A model generated the notes under the pieces. That model was given only the letters and a program-made list of their open reading frames with translations, was not told the origin of the DNA and did no database searches. Positions 37,613-45,294 of a DNA stretch of 64,000 nt are shown one piece after another (the first letter of the stretch is position 1; the number at the start of each line of letters is the position of its first letter). This DNA is from Rhodococcus sp. RD6.2 (lineage in GTDB: Bacteria; Actinomycetota; Actinomycetes; Mycobacteriales; Mycobacteriaceae): NCBI RefSeq assembly GCF_001040705.1, contig NZ_CVQP01000006.1, forward strand, positions 549,760-613,759. The letters run 5' to 3'. The translations under genes and the position numbers were made by a program.

Positions 37613-37708
37613 TCCGTGCAGCCGAGTCGGCAGAGTCGTCGGCATCATGCCGCTTCGCCGGTGTTGTGCAGGAGTACGTCGTGCTCAGACGGCAGCCCGC
37701 TCCGCGTT

Positions 37709-38269
37709 TCACCGGTGGTCACCCGACTTTTTGATCAGCCAGGGCCGCCAGTGCCCGCTTTGCGGTGGTATGACTGGGCGGGCGCGCAGCTCGGCCTCCC
37801 GTTGCGGGGACAGGGACTGACTGCCGCTGCGACCCCAGTCGTCACCGTCCCAGGTGTGCTCGAGCGTCCGCTGTGCCACGTTGATGCGTTCGGACAGTTT
37901 CCCGCCGGCGAGAGCCGTGCAGTACTTGACCAGGTCCTCGACAGCGTCTTCGACTTGCTCGTCGCAGGTGTCGCATCCACATGCAGGAAGTGCGATGTGC
38001 TGCCAGGCACCTACATCTAGATACAGCCCCGGAAACGATGTCGTGGTGATCGTCAGCGGCGCCTGATCCGGATCCGGTGGTATGAGCCGAATCGACTCGA
38101 TCGTCCGGACAGTCGATGACGCTCGCCTTGGCACTGCCGGTTCGCGGGTAACGGTCACCTCGAACCGAAGCTCGAGGTCGGCAACGAGCTCCTCCGCCGC
38201 GGGAATGAGCGGCGCGAACCGCTGCGGGTTGGTCACCCGCCCGTAGGCCTCCTGCGGCGGACCCTCCAC
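37709..38269 (-). CDS. DUF6226 family protein
   Basis: The 186-residue protein begins GPPQEAYGRVTNPQRFAPL and contains LTITTTSFPGLYLDVGAW and the cysteine motif LPACGCDTCDE near residue 96-106, followed by a helical segment; this matches my recollection of the actinobacterial family DUF6226, of unknown function. The start is GTG 38269, with AGGGAGG 5 bp upstream. It is an orphan in the repeat island, between copy C and the kinase remnant. Confidence 0.75.
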   Translation of the reverse strand: MEGPPQEAYGRVTNPQRFAPLIPAAEELVADLELRFEVTVTREPAVPRRASSTVRTIESIRLIPPDPDQAPLTITTTSFPGLYLDVGAWQHIALPACGCDTCDEQVEDAVEDLVKYCTALAGGKLSERINVAQRTLEHTWDGDDWGRSGSQSLSPQREAELRARPVIPPQSGHWRPWLIKKSGDHR

Positions 38270-38530
38270 TGCACCTCCCTCGTGTCGGTCACCGTCTCAG
38301 TGACGACGATGCACCGCATAGTGTTGCGTGAGCTGACGCAGCCCGGCAAATGCGACACGGCCGCGAACCGCCGGCGGTGTAGCTTCATTCCACTCAGATC
38401 GAAAGGCGCGCATCGTGGCCGGATCGACGTTGCTTGGAAGTTGCCATCGAGACTGGATTGACCCAACAGGCAATCGTTGACTGCGAGAACTCGAGTTCTC
38501 TCCTTGAATGCGTCCTCGACAATCACCAAG
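38270..38530. other. Non-coding or degenerate stretch
   Basis: About 260 bp upstream of the DUF6226 gene. It should hold its promoter. The + strand frame leading into the kinase remnant (ETGLTQQAIVDCENSSSLLE) may be the decayed N-terminus of that gene, but I cannot support it. Confidence 0.3.
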
Positions 38531-38756
38531 GTCGGGACGGTCGCACCATCGTCGGAATCTCAGGGATCGAGGCCTCCGAAAATCGACGATCACCGACGAG
38601 CTGGCGAATCGTCTCTCGACTCTCGGGCACGACGTGTTGGTCATCCGTAGCGACCACGTGCCGAGAGGCCGCGATGGCGGGCACTGCCCCCGGAATCGGG
38701 AAGACCTGCACTGCGCAGCGTTCCCGAGTGCGGGATTGGAGCCGTCGACGCCGTGA
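38531..38756 (+). pseudogene. Remnant of a uridine-kinase-like P-loop kinase
   Basis: One frame reads GRDGRTIVGISGIEASEN (from 38531), which is a damaged P-loop; a second frame from about 38580 continues KSTITDELANRLSTLGHDVL then VIRSDHVPR. Joined, they give the start of a P-loop kinase of the uridine/AAA-kinase kind (GISG-x-G-x-SGKST, then a helix, then VIRSDH). The Walker A glycine is changed to Glu and the frame shifts inside the motif. No C-terminal half is recognisable, so this is a truncated pseudogene. Confidence 0.6.
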
Positions 38757-39060
38757 GTGTCGGCGGCTTCAACTCGTTAGGAGTGGATCGGTTCCGGGTT
38801 CAGAGCATGCGCGCACTGCGGATTGATCGGTAGGTCCCATCGGCGTCCCGTTGTCCATCAATCGTTCGTACTCCGGATACAAATCCGGGCTTCACGGCCG
38901 GCATCGGTGACCGGTTGGCGAGTCTCCCAATAACGTGTCCGAATTGGGTGTGTCTCGAAACCCGTTGGTGTCGACGATTTATGGGACACCTCAGCTCGAG
39001 AACGAATCGTCGGCCTCTACTTAAGGTCCGTACGGCGACGAGGGTGTTGAGCCCACGCAG
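38757..39060. other. Degenerate stretch without recognisable gene
   Basis: About 300 bp, lower in GC than the flanks, with stop codons in all frames. No repeat, promoter or gene is recognised. Confidence 0.35.
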
Positions 39061-39193
39061 CCGCTGAGTCGGATCGGTGCCCCAGGAAGGTTGCATCGCC
39101 AACCTCCGCCGACAGCATGATTTGGCCAACGAACTGCTGCGAACAATTGCCAACTATCTTGACCACGATCACGACTGGCCGTGGTCAAGATAG
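39061..39193 (+). pseudogene. Short coding remnant ending in a hairpin
   Basis: In one frame the end of this stretch reads ANLRRQHDLANELLRTIANY then LDHDHDWPWSR and stops at the TAG at 39191-39193; it looks like the helical C-terminus of a protein, but the frame has a stop shortly upstream and no start. The ANY segment falls on the left arm of the perfect hairpin and resembles the peptide readings of the island repeats. It is probably gene debris. Confidence 0.3.
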
Positions 39194-39199
39194 TTGGCA
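39148..39199. repeat. Perfect 20+20 bp inverted repeat
   Basis: The arms TGCCAACTATCTTGACCACG (39148-39167) and its exact complement (39180-39199) flank the 12-base loop ATCACGACTGGC. The outer ends TGCCAACT/AGTTGGCA are the box shared with the island repeats. No T run follows, and no intact gene ends next to it. Confidence 0.8.
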
Positions 39200-39218
39200 C
39201 GCCGCAGGTCAGGGCGCC

Positions 39219-39249
39219 GGGAATTGCCAACTACGAGGGCGATTCACAG
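39219..39249 (-). repeat. Island repeat, copy E (inverted)
   Basis: On the minus strand: CTGTGAA, 12 bp (TCGCCCTCGTAG), TTGGCAATTC. Spacing is identical to copies A-C. On the + strand it is followed directly by AAGGAGG and ATG (39260), but that frame stops after seven codons. Confidence 0.6.
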
Positions 39250-39259
39250 AAGGAGGATC

Positions 39260-39653
39260 GATGACAGGCAGGCAGTATCGATGAATCGTGCGATCACTGC
39301 CACGCCCTCGTCCACGACGAGCCCGGCGGCTGGGCAACTGAGACGGCACCCGATCACACCAGCGATGCCGGGCGCACCCAGCGGACCGCACCGAAACACA
39401 TCGACCCCGACCAGAGATCCGGATCAATCACCGCCACCACTTGGGCGAGTTGATGGCCGAGGCGCTCGACCACGCCCGCACCCGCCGCGAAACCGAACTG
39501 CGGTGGGGCAGTAGCCGGGAACGCGGCGGGCGGGCAGGGGTCGGGAGACGACGACGTCCCGTGACGGCGAACTCTGTTCAGGACGCGAAGGCGTTTCGGA
39601 CGAATGTGTGCGTCTCGTCCCTCGGAGTGCAGCACGGCAAGTGCGGCGTTCGG
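39260..39653 (+). other. Decayed sequence at the right edge of the island
   Basis: A good ribosome site (AAGGAGG, 39250-39256) precedes ATG 39260, yet the frame ends after MTGRQYR. Further on, a different frame contains the protein-like HHLGELMAEALDHARTRRET (around 39440-39500), then loses character. The stretch is best read as debris of a small gene broken by indels. Confidence 0.35.
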
Positions 39654-40742
39654 TCAGGGTCGCAACCTGCGCAGCGCCCACAACGACGGGACGAACAGCA
39701 GTGCCGACAGTGCCAGAGCCAGCGCGGCCTCCGTCACCTGAAAGCGGCGCAGCAGTCCGACCGGGTGGTATCTGACCTCGAAGTGGTCGGCGCCCTGCGC
39801 GCGTAGGCACTCGGTGTACCTGAGTTGCTGTTGGCTCTCGATGGCATCCTGGCGAGTCTCGTACTCGGCGAACGTCTCCTCGGGCCGCTGCTGCCAGTTC
39901 TCCTCGTAGACGGTCGCGCAGTGGCTGTAGTCGATCGGCACGGCGTTGCCGTCGGCGTCGACGTAGTTCGAGTCGAGCTGCCAGGACCTCGGATCGTCGG
40001 CCGCGTCGTACGCTCCGACGAACTGGCTGTCGGAGTATGCGACGTACCCGCCCGACCAGCCGAGCGGCTGCGCCCGGACGGTGACGGCCGCGTAGTGCGG
40101 TCGGGCGCCGAACTGGAACCCGACGAGCAGCACCGACATCGCGATCAGCGTCACCACCATGGCGCCGATCGTGTTGCGCAGCAACAGTGCCACGCCGCTC
40201 CCGAGGATCAGGGCGAGGAAGGTGTACGCGCCGGCAACGAGGCCGGTGGACTGGAACAGCGGAAAGCTCAGCGGCGAGTAGAAGGAGTAACTACCGCCCG
40301 AGAGATACGGGTGCTGCGTTCCGCCCCCCGGCGACCGGGTCCAGTCGAGGACGGCCCCGAGTACCGTCATGGCGACGGTAACGGGAACGAACACCACCAG
40401 TACTCGCGTCCAGTACCAGCGGGCACGGCTCACGGACTGGGACAGTCCCAGCACGTGGGTGCCGCGTTCGATGTCGCGGGAGAACACCGTCACGCCGACC
40501 AGCAGCCCGAGCAGAATCGGTAGCAGCACCGTGAGCAGGGTGACGAAGGTCAGGGTCGACTCCGCCCAGCACTGCGTCGAACCCCCGCCGGGAACGCACC
40601 CGAAGAACGTCCCGTACGGCAGGGGTTGGTCCGAACGCCGCACCACCAGACCCGCGAGCAGCGCCGCCCCGGTGAGCAGCGCAATGGCGCCGAGCGTGAG
40701 GATGATCGACATCCGGTGCTGGCGCCAGGTGGCCCAGGTCAT
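39654..40742 (-). CDS. ABC transporter permease (ABC-2 type)
   Basis: The 362-residue protein has about six membrane helices (residues about 12-32, 66-90, 112-132, 165-190, 195-215 and 335-355) and a large extracytoplasmic loop rich in Tyr and Gln between the last two. ATG 40742 overlaps the ATPase stop as ATGA. With the GntR gene and ATPase it forms a three-gene operon of the YtrA-YtrB type. The substrate is unknown; such exporters often respond to cell-wall-active compounds. Confidence 0.85.
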   Translation of the reverse strand: MTWATWRQHRMSIILTLGAIALLTGAALLAGLVVRRSDQPLPYGTFFGCVPGGGSTQCWAESTLTFVTLLTVLLPILLGLLVGVTVFSRDIERGTHVLGLSQSVSRARWYWTRVLVVFVPVTVAMTVLGAVLDWTRSPGGGTQHPYLSGGSYSFYSPLSFPLFQSTGLVAGAYTFLALILGSGVALLLRNTIGAMVVTLIAMSVLLVGFQFGARPHYAAVTVRAQPLGWSGGYVAYSDSQFVGAYDAADDPRSWQLDSNYVDADGNAVPIDYSHCATVYEENWQQRPEETFAEYETRQDAIESQQQLRYTECLRAQGADHFEVRYHPVGLLRRFQVTEAALALALSALLFVPSLWALRRLRP

Positions 40743-41596
40743 GCCGCCTCCCCGTCGGTGTCGGTCAGGTAGGCGAGGACGATGTCGTCGAGGTTCGGCG
40801 GCTCTACTCGCCAGCCGTCGCTCGGCGTCGGGCGCGGGCCACGTACGAGGTGACTGTGCCGGTGCGAGTCGATGACGGTGCCGTCGCCGATCATCGTCGT
40901 CGGATCGGACGACCCGGTGAGCAGATAGTGCTCGCCGATCAGGTCGTCGAGCGATCCGGTCAGACGCGTCCGGCCGGATCCCAGGATCACCAACTGATCT
41001 GCGATCTCGGACACTTCGGAGAGCACGTGCGAGGACAACACGACGGTGGTGCCGTGCTCGGCGACATCCGCGAGGAGGGTGCGCACGACGGATCGTCTTG
41101 CGAGCGGGTCGAGTTCGGCCAACGGCTCGTCGAGCAGCAGCACTTCGGGACGCCTGCCTAACGCGAGGGCGAGCGCGACCCGCGTGCGATGCCCGGGGGA
41201 GAGTGTCTTTACCCGGGCGGACAGCGGGATTTGCGCGTCCGCCACCAGCGCGGTCGCGTAGTCGTCGTCCCAGCGGGCGTTCGTCTTCCGGCCGAACGCC
41301 AGAGTGTCGGCGACCGAGAATCCGCGGTAGAGCGGCTTGTGCTGGGCGACGTAGGACAGGCCGGGCACGATGCCGTTCCGGCCGGGCCTGCTGCCCAGCA
41401 CCGTCACCTCGCCTGCGTCGGGCTCGAGCAGTCCGACGACGATCGACATCAAGGTGGACTTGCCTGCCCCGTTGGCGCCGACGAGGGCGGTGATGCTGCC
41501 GTGCTCGACGTCGAACGAGCAGCCCCGCAGCGCCTCGGTGCGTCGGAACGACTTGTGCAGCTCGCGCACGGTCAGTGCGCTGCCGGTCTCACTCAT
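40739..41596 (-). CDS. ABC transporter ATP-binding protein
   Basis: The 285-residue ATPase has Walker A GANGAGKST near residue 40, a Q-loop in YVAQHKPLY, a variant signature LSPGHRTRVALALAL (LSPGH in place of LSGGQ), Walker B EVLLLDEPLAELD and the H-loop VLSSHVLSE. It energises the adjacent permease. Its ATG overlaps the GntR stop (41593-41596). The C-terminal 70 residues form a small extra domain common in ABC-2 exporters. Confidence 0.9.
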   Translation of the reverse strand: MSETGSALTVRELHKSFRRTEALRGCSFDVEHGSITALVGANGAGKSTLMSIVVGLLEPDAGEVTVLGSRPGRNGIVPGLSYVAQHKPLYRGFSVADTLAFGRKTNARWDDDYATALVADAQIPLSARVKTLSPGHRTRVALALALGRRPEVLLLDEPLAELDPLARRSVVRTLLADVAEHGTTVVLSSHVLSEVSEIADQLVILGSGRTRLTGSLDDLIGEHYLLTGSSDPTTMIGDGTVIDSHRHSHLVRGPRPTPSDGWRVEPPNLDDIVLAYLTDTDGEAA

Positions 41597-41994
41597 ACGA
41601 ACTCTCCTGTGTCCTCGCCGAACTCGGAATCCAATGCCGCCGCGACCAGTGCCTCGAGATCCGATCGGTCCAGCCCCGCGGCCGCGGCCGTCCGCGCCCA
41701 GTCGGTCAACTCGGCCTCCAGGGCGCGGCGTTCCGCCATGCCGGGTTTGCTCAGCGACCGGGTCACGAAGGTGCCCAGGCCCGGTCGGGCTTGCACGAGC
41801 CCGTCGTTCTCCAGCTCCCGGTACGCCTTGAGGACCGTGTTCGGGTTGACGGTGACCGCCTCGACCACTTCCTTCGCGGTGGGCAGTCGGTCGCCCGGAT
41901 TCAGGTCGCCGAGCCGCAGGGCCTGTTTGACCTGCAGGACCAGCTGAACGTAGGCGGGGATGCCGGATCGACGGTTGATGTGAAACTCGACCAT
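41593..41994 (-). CDS. GntR-family regulator, YtrA subfamily
   Basis: The 133-residue protein has the GntR winged helix (GDRLPTAKEVVEAVTVNPNT and LENDGLVQARPGLGTFV) and only a short C-terminal dimerisation region, the hallmark of the YtrA subfamily that represses adjacent ABC exporter genes. A perfect 12+12 bp inverted repeat begins 7 bp upstream of the start and is the likely operator. First gene of the operon. Confidence 0.9.
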   Translation of the reverse strand: MVEFHINRRSGIPAYVQLVLQVKQALRLGDLNPGDRLPTAKEVVEAVTVNPNTVLKAYRELENDGLVQARPGLGTFVTRSLSKPGMAERRALEAELTDWARTAAAAGLDRSDLEALVAAALDSEFGEDTGEFV

Positions 41995-42000
41995 CGAATC

Positions 42001-42030
42001 TCCATTTCACTACTTAATTAGTGAAATGGA
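42001..42030 (-). promoter_or_regulatory. Operator of the GntR-ABC operon
   Basis: TCCATTTCACTA (42001-42012) and its exact complement (42019-42030) are separated by CTTAAT. The repeat sits immediately upstream of the GntR gene and contains a TTAATTAG core, so it probably overlaps the promoter. Confidence 0.8.
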
Positions 42031-42093
42031 TATTGGCGGTCTTCCGGCCGGCTGTCAACCCGGCACGCGTCATGGCATGCCCTTAGGCGGTCG

Positions 42094-43209
42094 TCAGGGT
42101 CCGAACAGGTTGCGCACGAACGTGTTCGCCTCGGGCTCGGATGCGAGCATCGTCTCCAGATGGCCCTTCGGGTACACCCGGAACGTGAAACGCTGCCCCG
42201 CCAGGGCGAGGTCAGTGGCCAGCTTGAAGGTCAGCGGAGAGGGAACGACGGTGTCGAACAGGCCCTGCCCCAGGAACAGTGGCCGGTTGTACCCGCGCAC
42301 CGGAATCGCCAGCATCTCTTGCAACGCGGCCAGGATCGGGGTGTCGAGCCTGCGGGAGAACAAGTCTCCGATGGAGGTGGCGCCGATCGCCGCGTTCGCC
42401 TCCTCGTAGCAGAGTTCCTCGGCCAGCGTCAGCACCGCCCGTCCTCGTGCGCTCAGGTAGGCGTCGACGTCCACGTCGGGTCGCGCGGCGCGCAAGCCCG
42501 CGAGCGCGTACGCGATGAAAGTGGTGGTTCCGGTCAGCGGCAGCTGGGGGAATCCGGGACCGCCGAGAACGGCGAGATTCTCGATGTTCGACGGCACACC
42601 GAGTGCGACGGTTCCCCGGTAGTCGAGTTCCGGCGCGTAGGAGGTGGCGATCGTCGCCGTGACCATCGCCGCCTGCCCACCCTGGGACTGCCCGAGCGTC
42701 AACCACTTTCGCGACAACGTCGGTTCGGTCGCCACCCCCGCCCGCACCATGTCGACCACGGCGTGGGCCTCGGACCGGCCGTCTAGGTACGGATGCACAC
42801 CGTCGGTGCCGAGCCCGACGTAATCCGTCGCGACGATCGCGTAGCCCTGCGCGAGCCATCTCCCGAGGTACGGCCCACCAATCTTGCCTGTCACCGTCGG
42901 TGCGCACGTATCGGAGATCCCGACCGCGCCGTGGGCCCACGACACCACCGGCCAGCCGCCGGGTGGGGGAGCGCCCGGCGGTAGGAACACCGCACCCGTG
43001 GACAGTGCGGGCTCGTCGTTCGGGCCGAGGGTGCCGTAGGTGACCGCGGTCCCGGACACCGAGCCGGGGATCCACTGCTCGGGCGGCAGAGGCCTTGTGG
43101 CGGTGACGGTTCCCGGCGCGGCAACGTCGGCGGCGGCCGACGCGGCCATCACGACGGGCATCGTGAGCACCGCGGTGACGGAGACAGTTGCGACCATGCG
43201 CGCAAACAT
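42094..43209 (-). CDS. Secreted lipase (LIP family, alpha/beta hydrolase)
   Basis: The 371-residue protein starts with a signal peptide (MFARMVATVSVTAVL, cleavage after ASAAA near 25) and has an alpha/beta-hydrolase core with WAHGAVG (oxyanion region), GQSQGGQAA (nucleophile Ser), then an acid and His near the end (FDTVVPSP, YPKGHLE). It resembles secretory triacylglycerol lipases such as Rv1592c, which in M. tuberculosis lies next to the bioB cluster. The start may be ATG 43209 or 43197; neither has a clear ribosome site. Confidence 0.85.
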   Translation of the reverse strand: MFARMVATVSVTAVLTMPVVMAASAAADVAAPGTVTATRPLPPEQWIPGSVSGTAVTYGTLGPNDEPALSTGAVFLPPGAPPPGGWPVVSWAHGAVGISDTCAPTVTGKIGGPYLGRWLAQGYAIVATDYVGLGTDGVHPYLDGRSEAHAVVDMVRAGVATEPTLSRKWLTLGQSQGGQAAMVTATIATSYAPELDYRGTVALGVPSNIENLAVLGGPGFPQLPLTGTTTFIAYALAGLRAARPDVDVDAYLSARGRAVLTLAEELCYEEANAAIGATSIGDLFSRRLDTPILAALQEMLAIPVRGYNRPLFLGQGLFDTVVPSPLTFKLATDLALAGQRFTFRVYPKGHLETMLASEPEANTFVRNLFGP

Positions 43210-43443
43210 GTGACCAGTCTGACGAACGAGACGACGAACAAGCAGTGCTGAATCGGCAACTATGGCGTAACGATCCGGCGGCGGGAGTCTCGCCGTTGTG
43301 TGGGGCCGCCTCTCGGGCGCAGTCTGAAACGGATGCTGGTCACCGAGATCGCGCCCGACATCGACTGCTTCTCCACACTGGCAGATGAATGTCACCGTCC
43401 GGGGCGGTCTGCACTGTCACCACCGCAAACGATAGGAGACACC

Positions 43444-43731
43444 GTGATCATCGTTGCCGGACACATTGTCGTCGACGCGCACGATCGTGAGAGCTACCTC
43501 GCGAGCTGCGTCGACGTCGTCGAGCAGGCCAGGGCCGCTACAGGTTGCCTCGACTTCGTGATCGCCGCCGACCTCGTCGATCCCGCGCGGGTCCACGTGT
43601 TCGAGCGGTGGGACTCGCGCGCCGCCGTCGAGGCGTTCCGTGGGTCGGGACCCGACGGCGGGCAGGCCGCGATGATCGTCGCCGCGTCGGTCAGCGAGTA
43701 CGAGATCAGTTCGGAGCGGTCGCTGAACTGA
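43444..43731 (+). CDS. Antibiotic biosynthesis monooxygenase (ABM) domain protein
   Basis: The 95-residue ferredoxin-like protein has VIIVAGHIVVDAHDRESYLA, TGCLDFVIAADL and VHVFERWDSRAAVEAFR, the ABM pattern of cofactor-free oxygenases and related dimeric proteins. GTG 43444 is preceded by AGGAG. It stands alone and ends 4 bp from the convergent desaturase-like gene. Activity is not predictable; several members are general stress or haem-related proteins. Confidence 0.82.
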   Translation: MIIVAGHIVVDAHDRESYLASCVDVVEQARAATGCLDFVIAADLVDPARVHVFERWDSRAAVEAFRGSGPDGGQAAMIVAASVSEYEISSERSLN

Positions 43732-43735
43732 TTTC

Positions 43736-44392
43736 TCACGCGCCTGCGTGGAGGCTGCGCGCAGTCGGGGACGTCGGGACGTCGGCCGGATCGGGGCAGG
43801 TGCCGAGCATTCGGTCGGCGGTGCCGCTCGTGGTGACGGTGAACCAGTAGTGCTCGTTCTTGAAGTGGTGGTGACGATGATTGCGCCACACCGCCCGATA
43901 CGACCGGGACCGCGGCTTGTAGTCGCTGTGAACGAGGAAGTGCGTCCACTCGTACACCATGCCCAGCGCGGCGACGGTGACCAGGAACGTCAACCCGAGT
44001 CCGAGTCGACCGAACGCGAACGCGGCGATCGCCACCAATGTCGGTAGCAGCCAGACGAGCGTCTGCCACGGAATGAACACCAGTGGTACGTCACGCGGAT
44101 CCGCATGGTGCTCACGGTGCTTGCGTGCCAGCAGAGAGTCGGCCGTGACACCGAGAACGCGGCGGGGCCGCCAGTGCAGGATGCTCACGTGGATGACCCA
44201 CTCGACGAACGGGAACGCCGCCAGTGCGACGACGGGGACCAGCGCGTCGGTCCACTGCCAGTCGCCGACGGCGATGCGCGCACCGGTCGCCGCCACCAGG
44301 ACGCCGCCGATCATCCACGGCGTCGGATGGCGCCGGAACTCGTCTGCCGCGTCGCGGAGGGTGACGTCTCGGCGTACTCGTGTGCTGGTCAT
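43736..44392 (-). CDS. Fatty acid hydroxylase/sterol desaturase family membrane protein
   Basis: The 218-residue protein has about four membrane helices and histidine clusters of the di-iron type: HVSILHW, RKHREHH, YEWTHFLVH and NHRHHHFKNEHYWF. It would hydroxylate or desaturate a lipid or carotenoid at the membrane. ATG 44392 overlaps the stop of the upstream GntR gene (ATGA), and that regulator's operator has the FadR form, so a fatty-acyl link is plausible. Confidence 0.85.
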   Translation of the reverse strand: MTSTRVRRDVTLRDAADEFRRHPTPWMIGGVLVAATGARIAVGDWQWTDALVPVVALAAFPFVEWVIHVSILHWRPRRVLGVTADSLLARKHREHHADPRDVPLVFIPWQTLVWLLPTLVAIAAFAFGRLGLGLTFLVTVAALGMVYEWTHFLVHSDYKPRSRSYRAVWRNHRHHHFKNEHYWFTVTTSGTADRMLGTCPDPADVPTSPTARSLHAGA

Positions 44393-45117
44393 TGCTCCTC
44401 CTGTGTCTGGTCGAGCTGCTCGATGAGGCCGGTCAGTGCCGCTGTTCCGAGGTCGAGGAGTGTGGCGGCGGAGGTCGCGGCGGCGTCCGCGCCGCGGTCG
44501 GCGATGGCCGAAGCGAGTTCCCGGTACAGGTCGGTGCGGCCGACCTCCGCCACCATCACCGTCGACAGTGCCGCCATCGTCGGTTCGTAGGCGTTTCGCA
44601 GGCTGTTGAAGATCAGCCGGAACGCGATCGACTCGGCCGCGTCGACGACGTGCTCCCAGAAGACGAGTGCGCACCGTTGGAGCTCGACGGGGTCGCGCAC
44701 GGACTCCAGTAGAGCCAGTGAATCCCGCAGCAGCGCATCGGTTTCCGTGGTAGCGCGTGCCGCTGCCAGTCCCGCGACCTGCACGCCGATCAGTCGCCGC
44801 GCCTCGAGGACGCTGCGAGCGACCGCCCAGTCCGGCGTGCCGGCGGCGATCAGGAGGTGCGGCAGTAGTTCCGGGCCTGCGTGGCGCCGGAAGTCGCGAA
44901 CGGAGGTCGACTCGCCCTGTCGAACCTCGACGAGTCCGGCCTGCGTCAGCTTCTGGATGGCCTCCCGAACTGCGGGCCGTGACACTCCGAACGCCTCGGC
45001 GAGGTGGCGTTCGCTCGGTAGCGACTCGCCCGCGAGGAGATCGCCGCCGAGTACCCGCGCGCTGATCTGGTCGAAGACGGCGGCGGAGGTGGTCGTGCGG
45101 GCGATCGGTTCGAACAT
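44389..45117 (-). CDS. GntR-family regulator, FadR/FCD subfamily
   Basis: The 242-residue protein has the GntR winged helix (LPSERHLAEAFGVSRPAVREA, then VEVRQGEST) and an all-helical FCD ligand domain from about residue 90. A FadR-type operator (45151-45167) lies 34 bp upstream of its ATG. It is translationally coupled to the desaturase-like gene, so it probably represses both. The ligand may be an acyl-CoA or organic acid. Confidence 0.88.
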   Translation of the reverse strand: MFEPIARTTTSAAVFDQISARVLGGDLLAGESLPSERHLAEAFGVSRPAVREAIQKLTQAGLVEVRQGESTSVRDFRRHAGPELLPHLLIAAGTPDWAVARSVLEARRLIGVQVAGLAAARATTETDALLRDSLALLESVRDPVELQRCALVFWEHVVDAAESIAFRLIFNSLRNAYEPTMAALSTVMVAEVGRTDLYRELASAIADRGADAAATSAATLLDLGTAALTGLIEQLDQTQEEQ

Positions 45118-45150
45118 GGATCGACGGTAGGCTCCACGCGGTATGAGGTC

Positions 45151-45167
45151 AAGTGGTCAGACCAGTT
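45151..45167 (-). promoter_or_regulatory. FadR-type operator
   Basis: AAGTGGTCAGACCAGTT contains the TGGTC-A-GACCA palindrome characteristic of FadR/FCD regulators and lies just upstream of the regulator gene. Confidence 0.75.
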
Positions 45168-45294
45168 GGATTCGGACTTTTCGTCGCCCGGCAGTGGGCG
45201 GGTCGTGTTTTGCTGGATCGACGCGGCGACTGCCGTGGGCGATCGTCGAAAGGGTGAACGTGCACTACTCCACCGCAGCGGATCAGGGCTCATC

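Noticed and set aside
38800-39153. Minus-strand 117-codon frame in the island
   Set aside because: Composition is not protein-like, no ribosome site, and it runs across the hairpin arm.
45166-45294. N-terminal extension of the hypothetical gene to TTG 45166
   Set aside because: It would begin inside the FadR-type operator, and third-base GC is low until about 45295.
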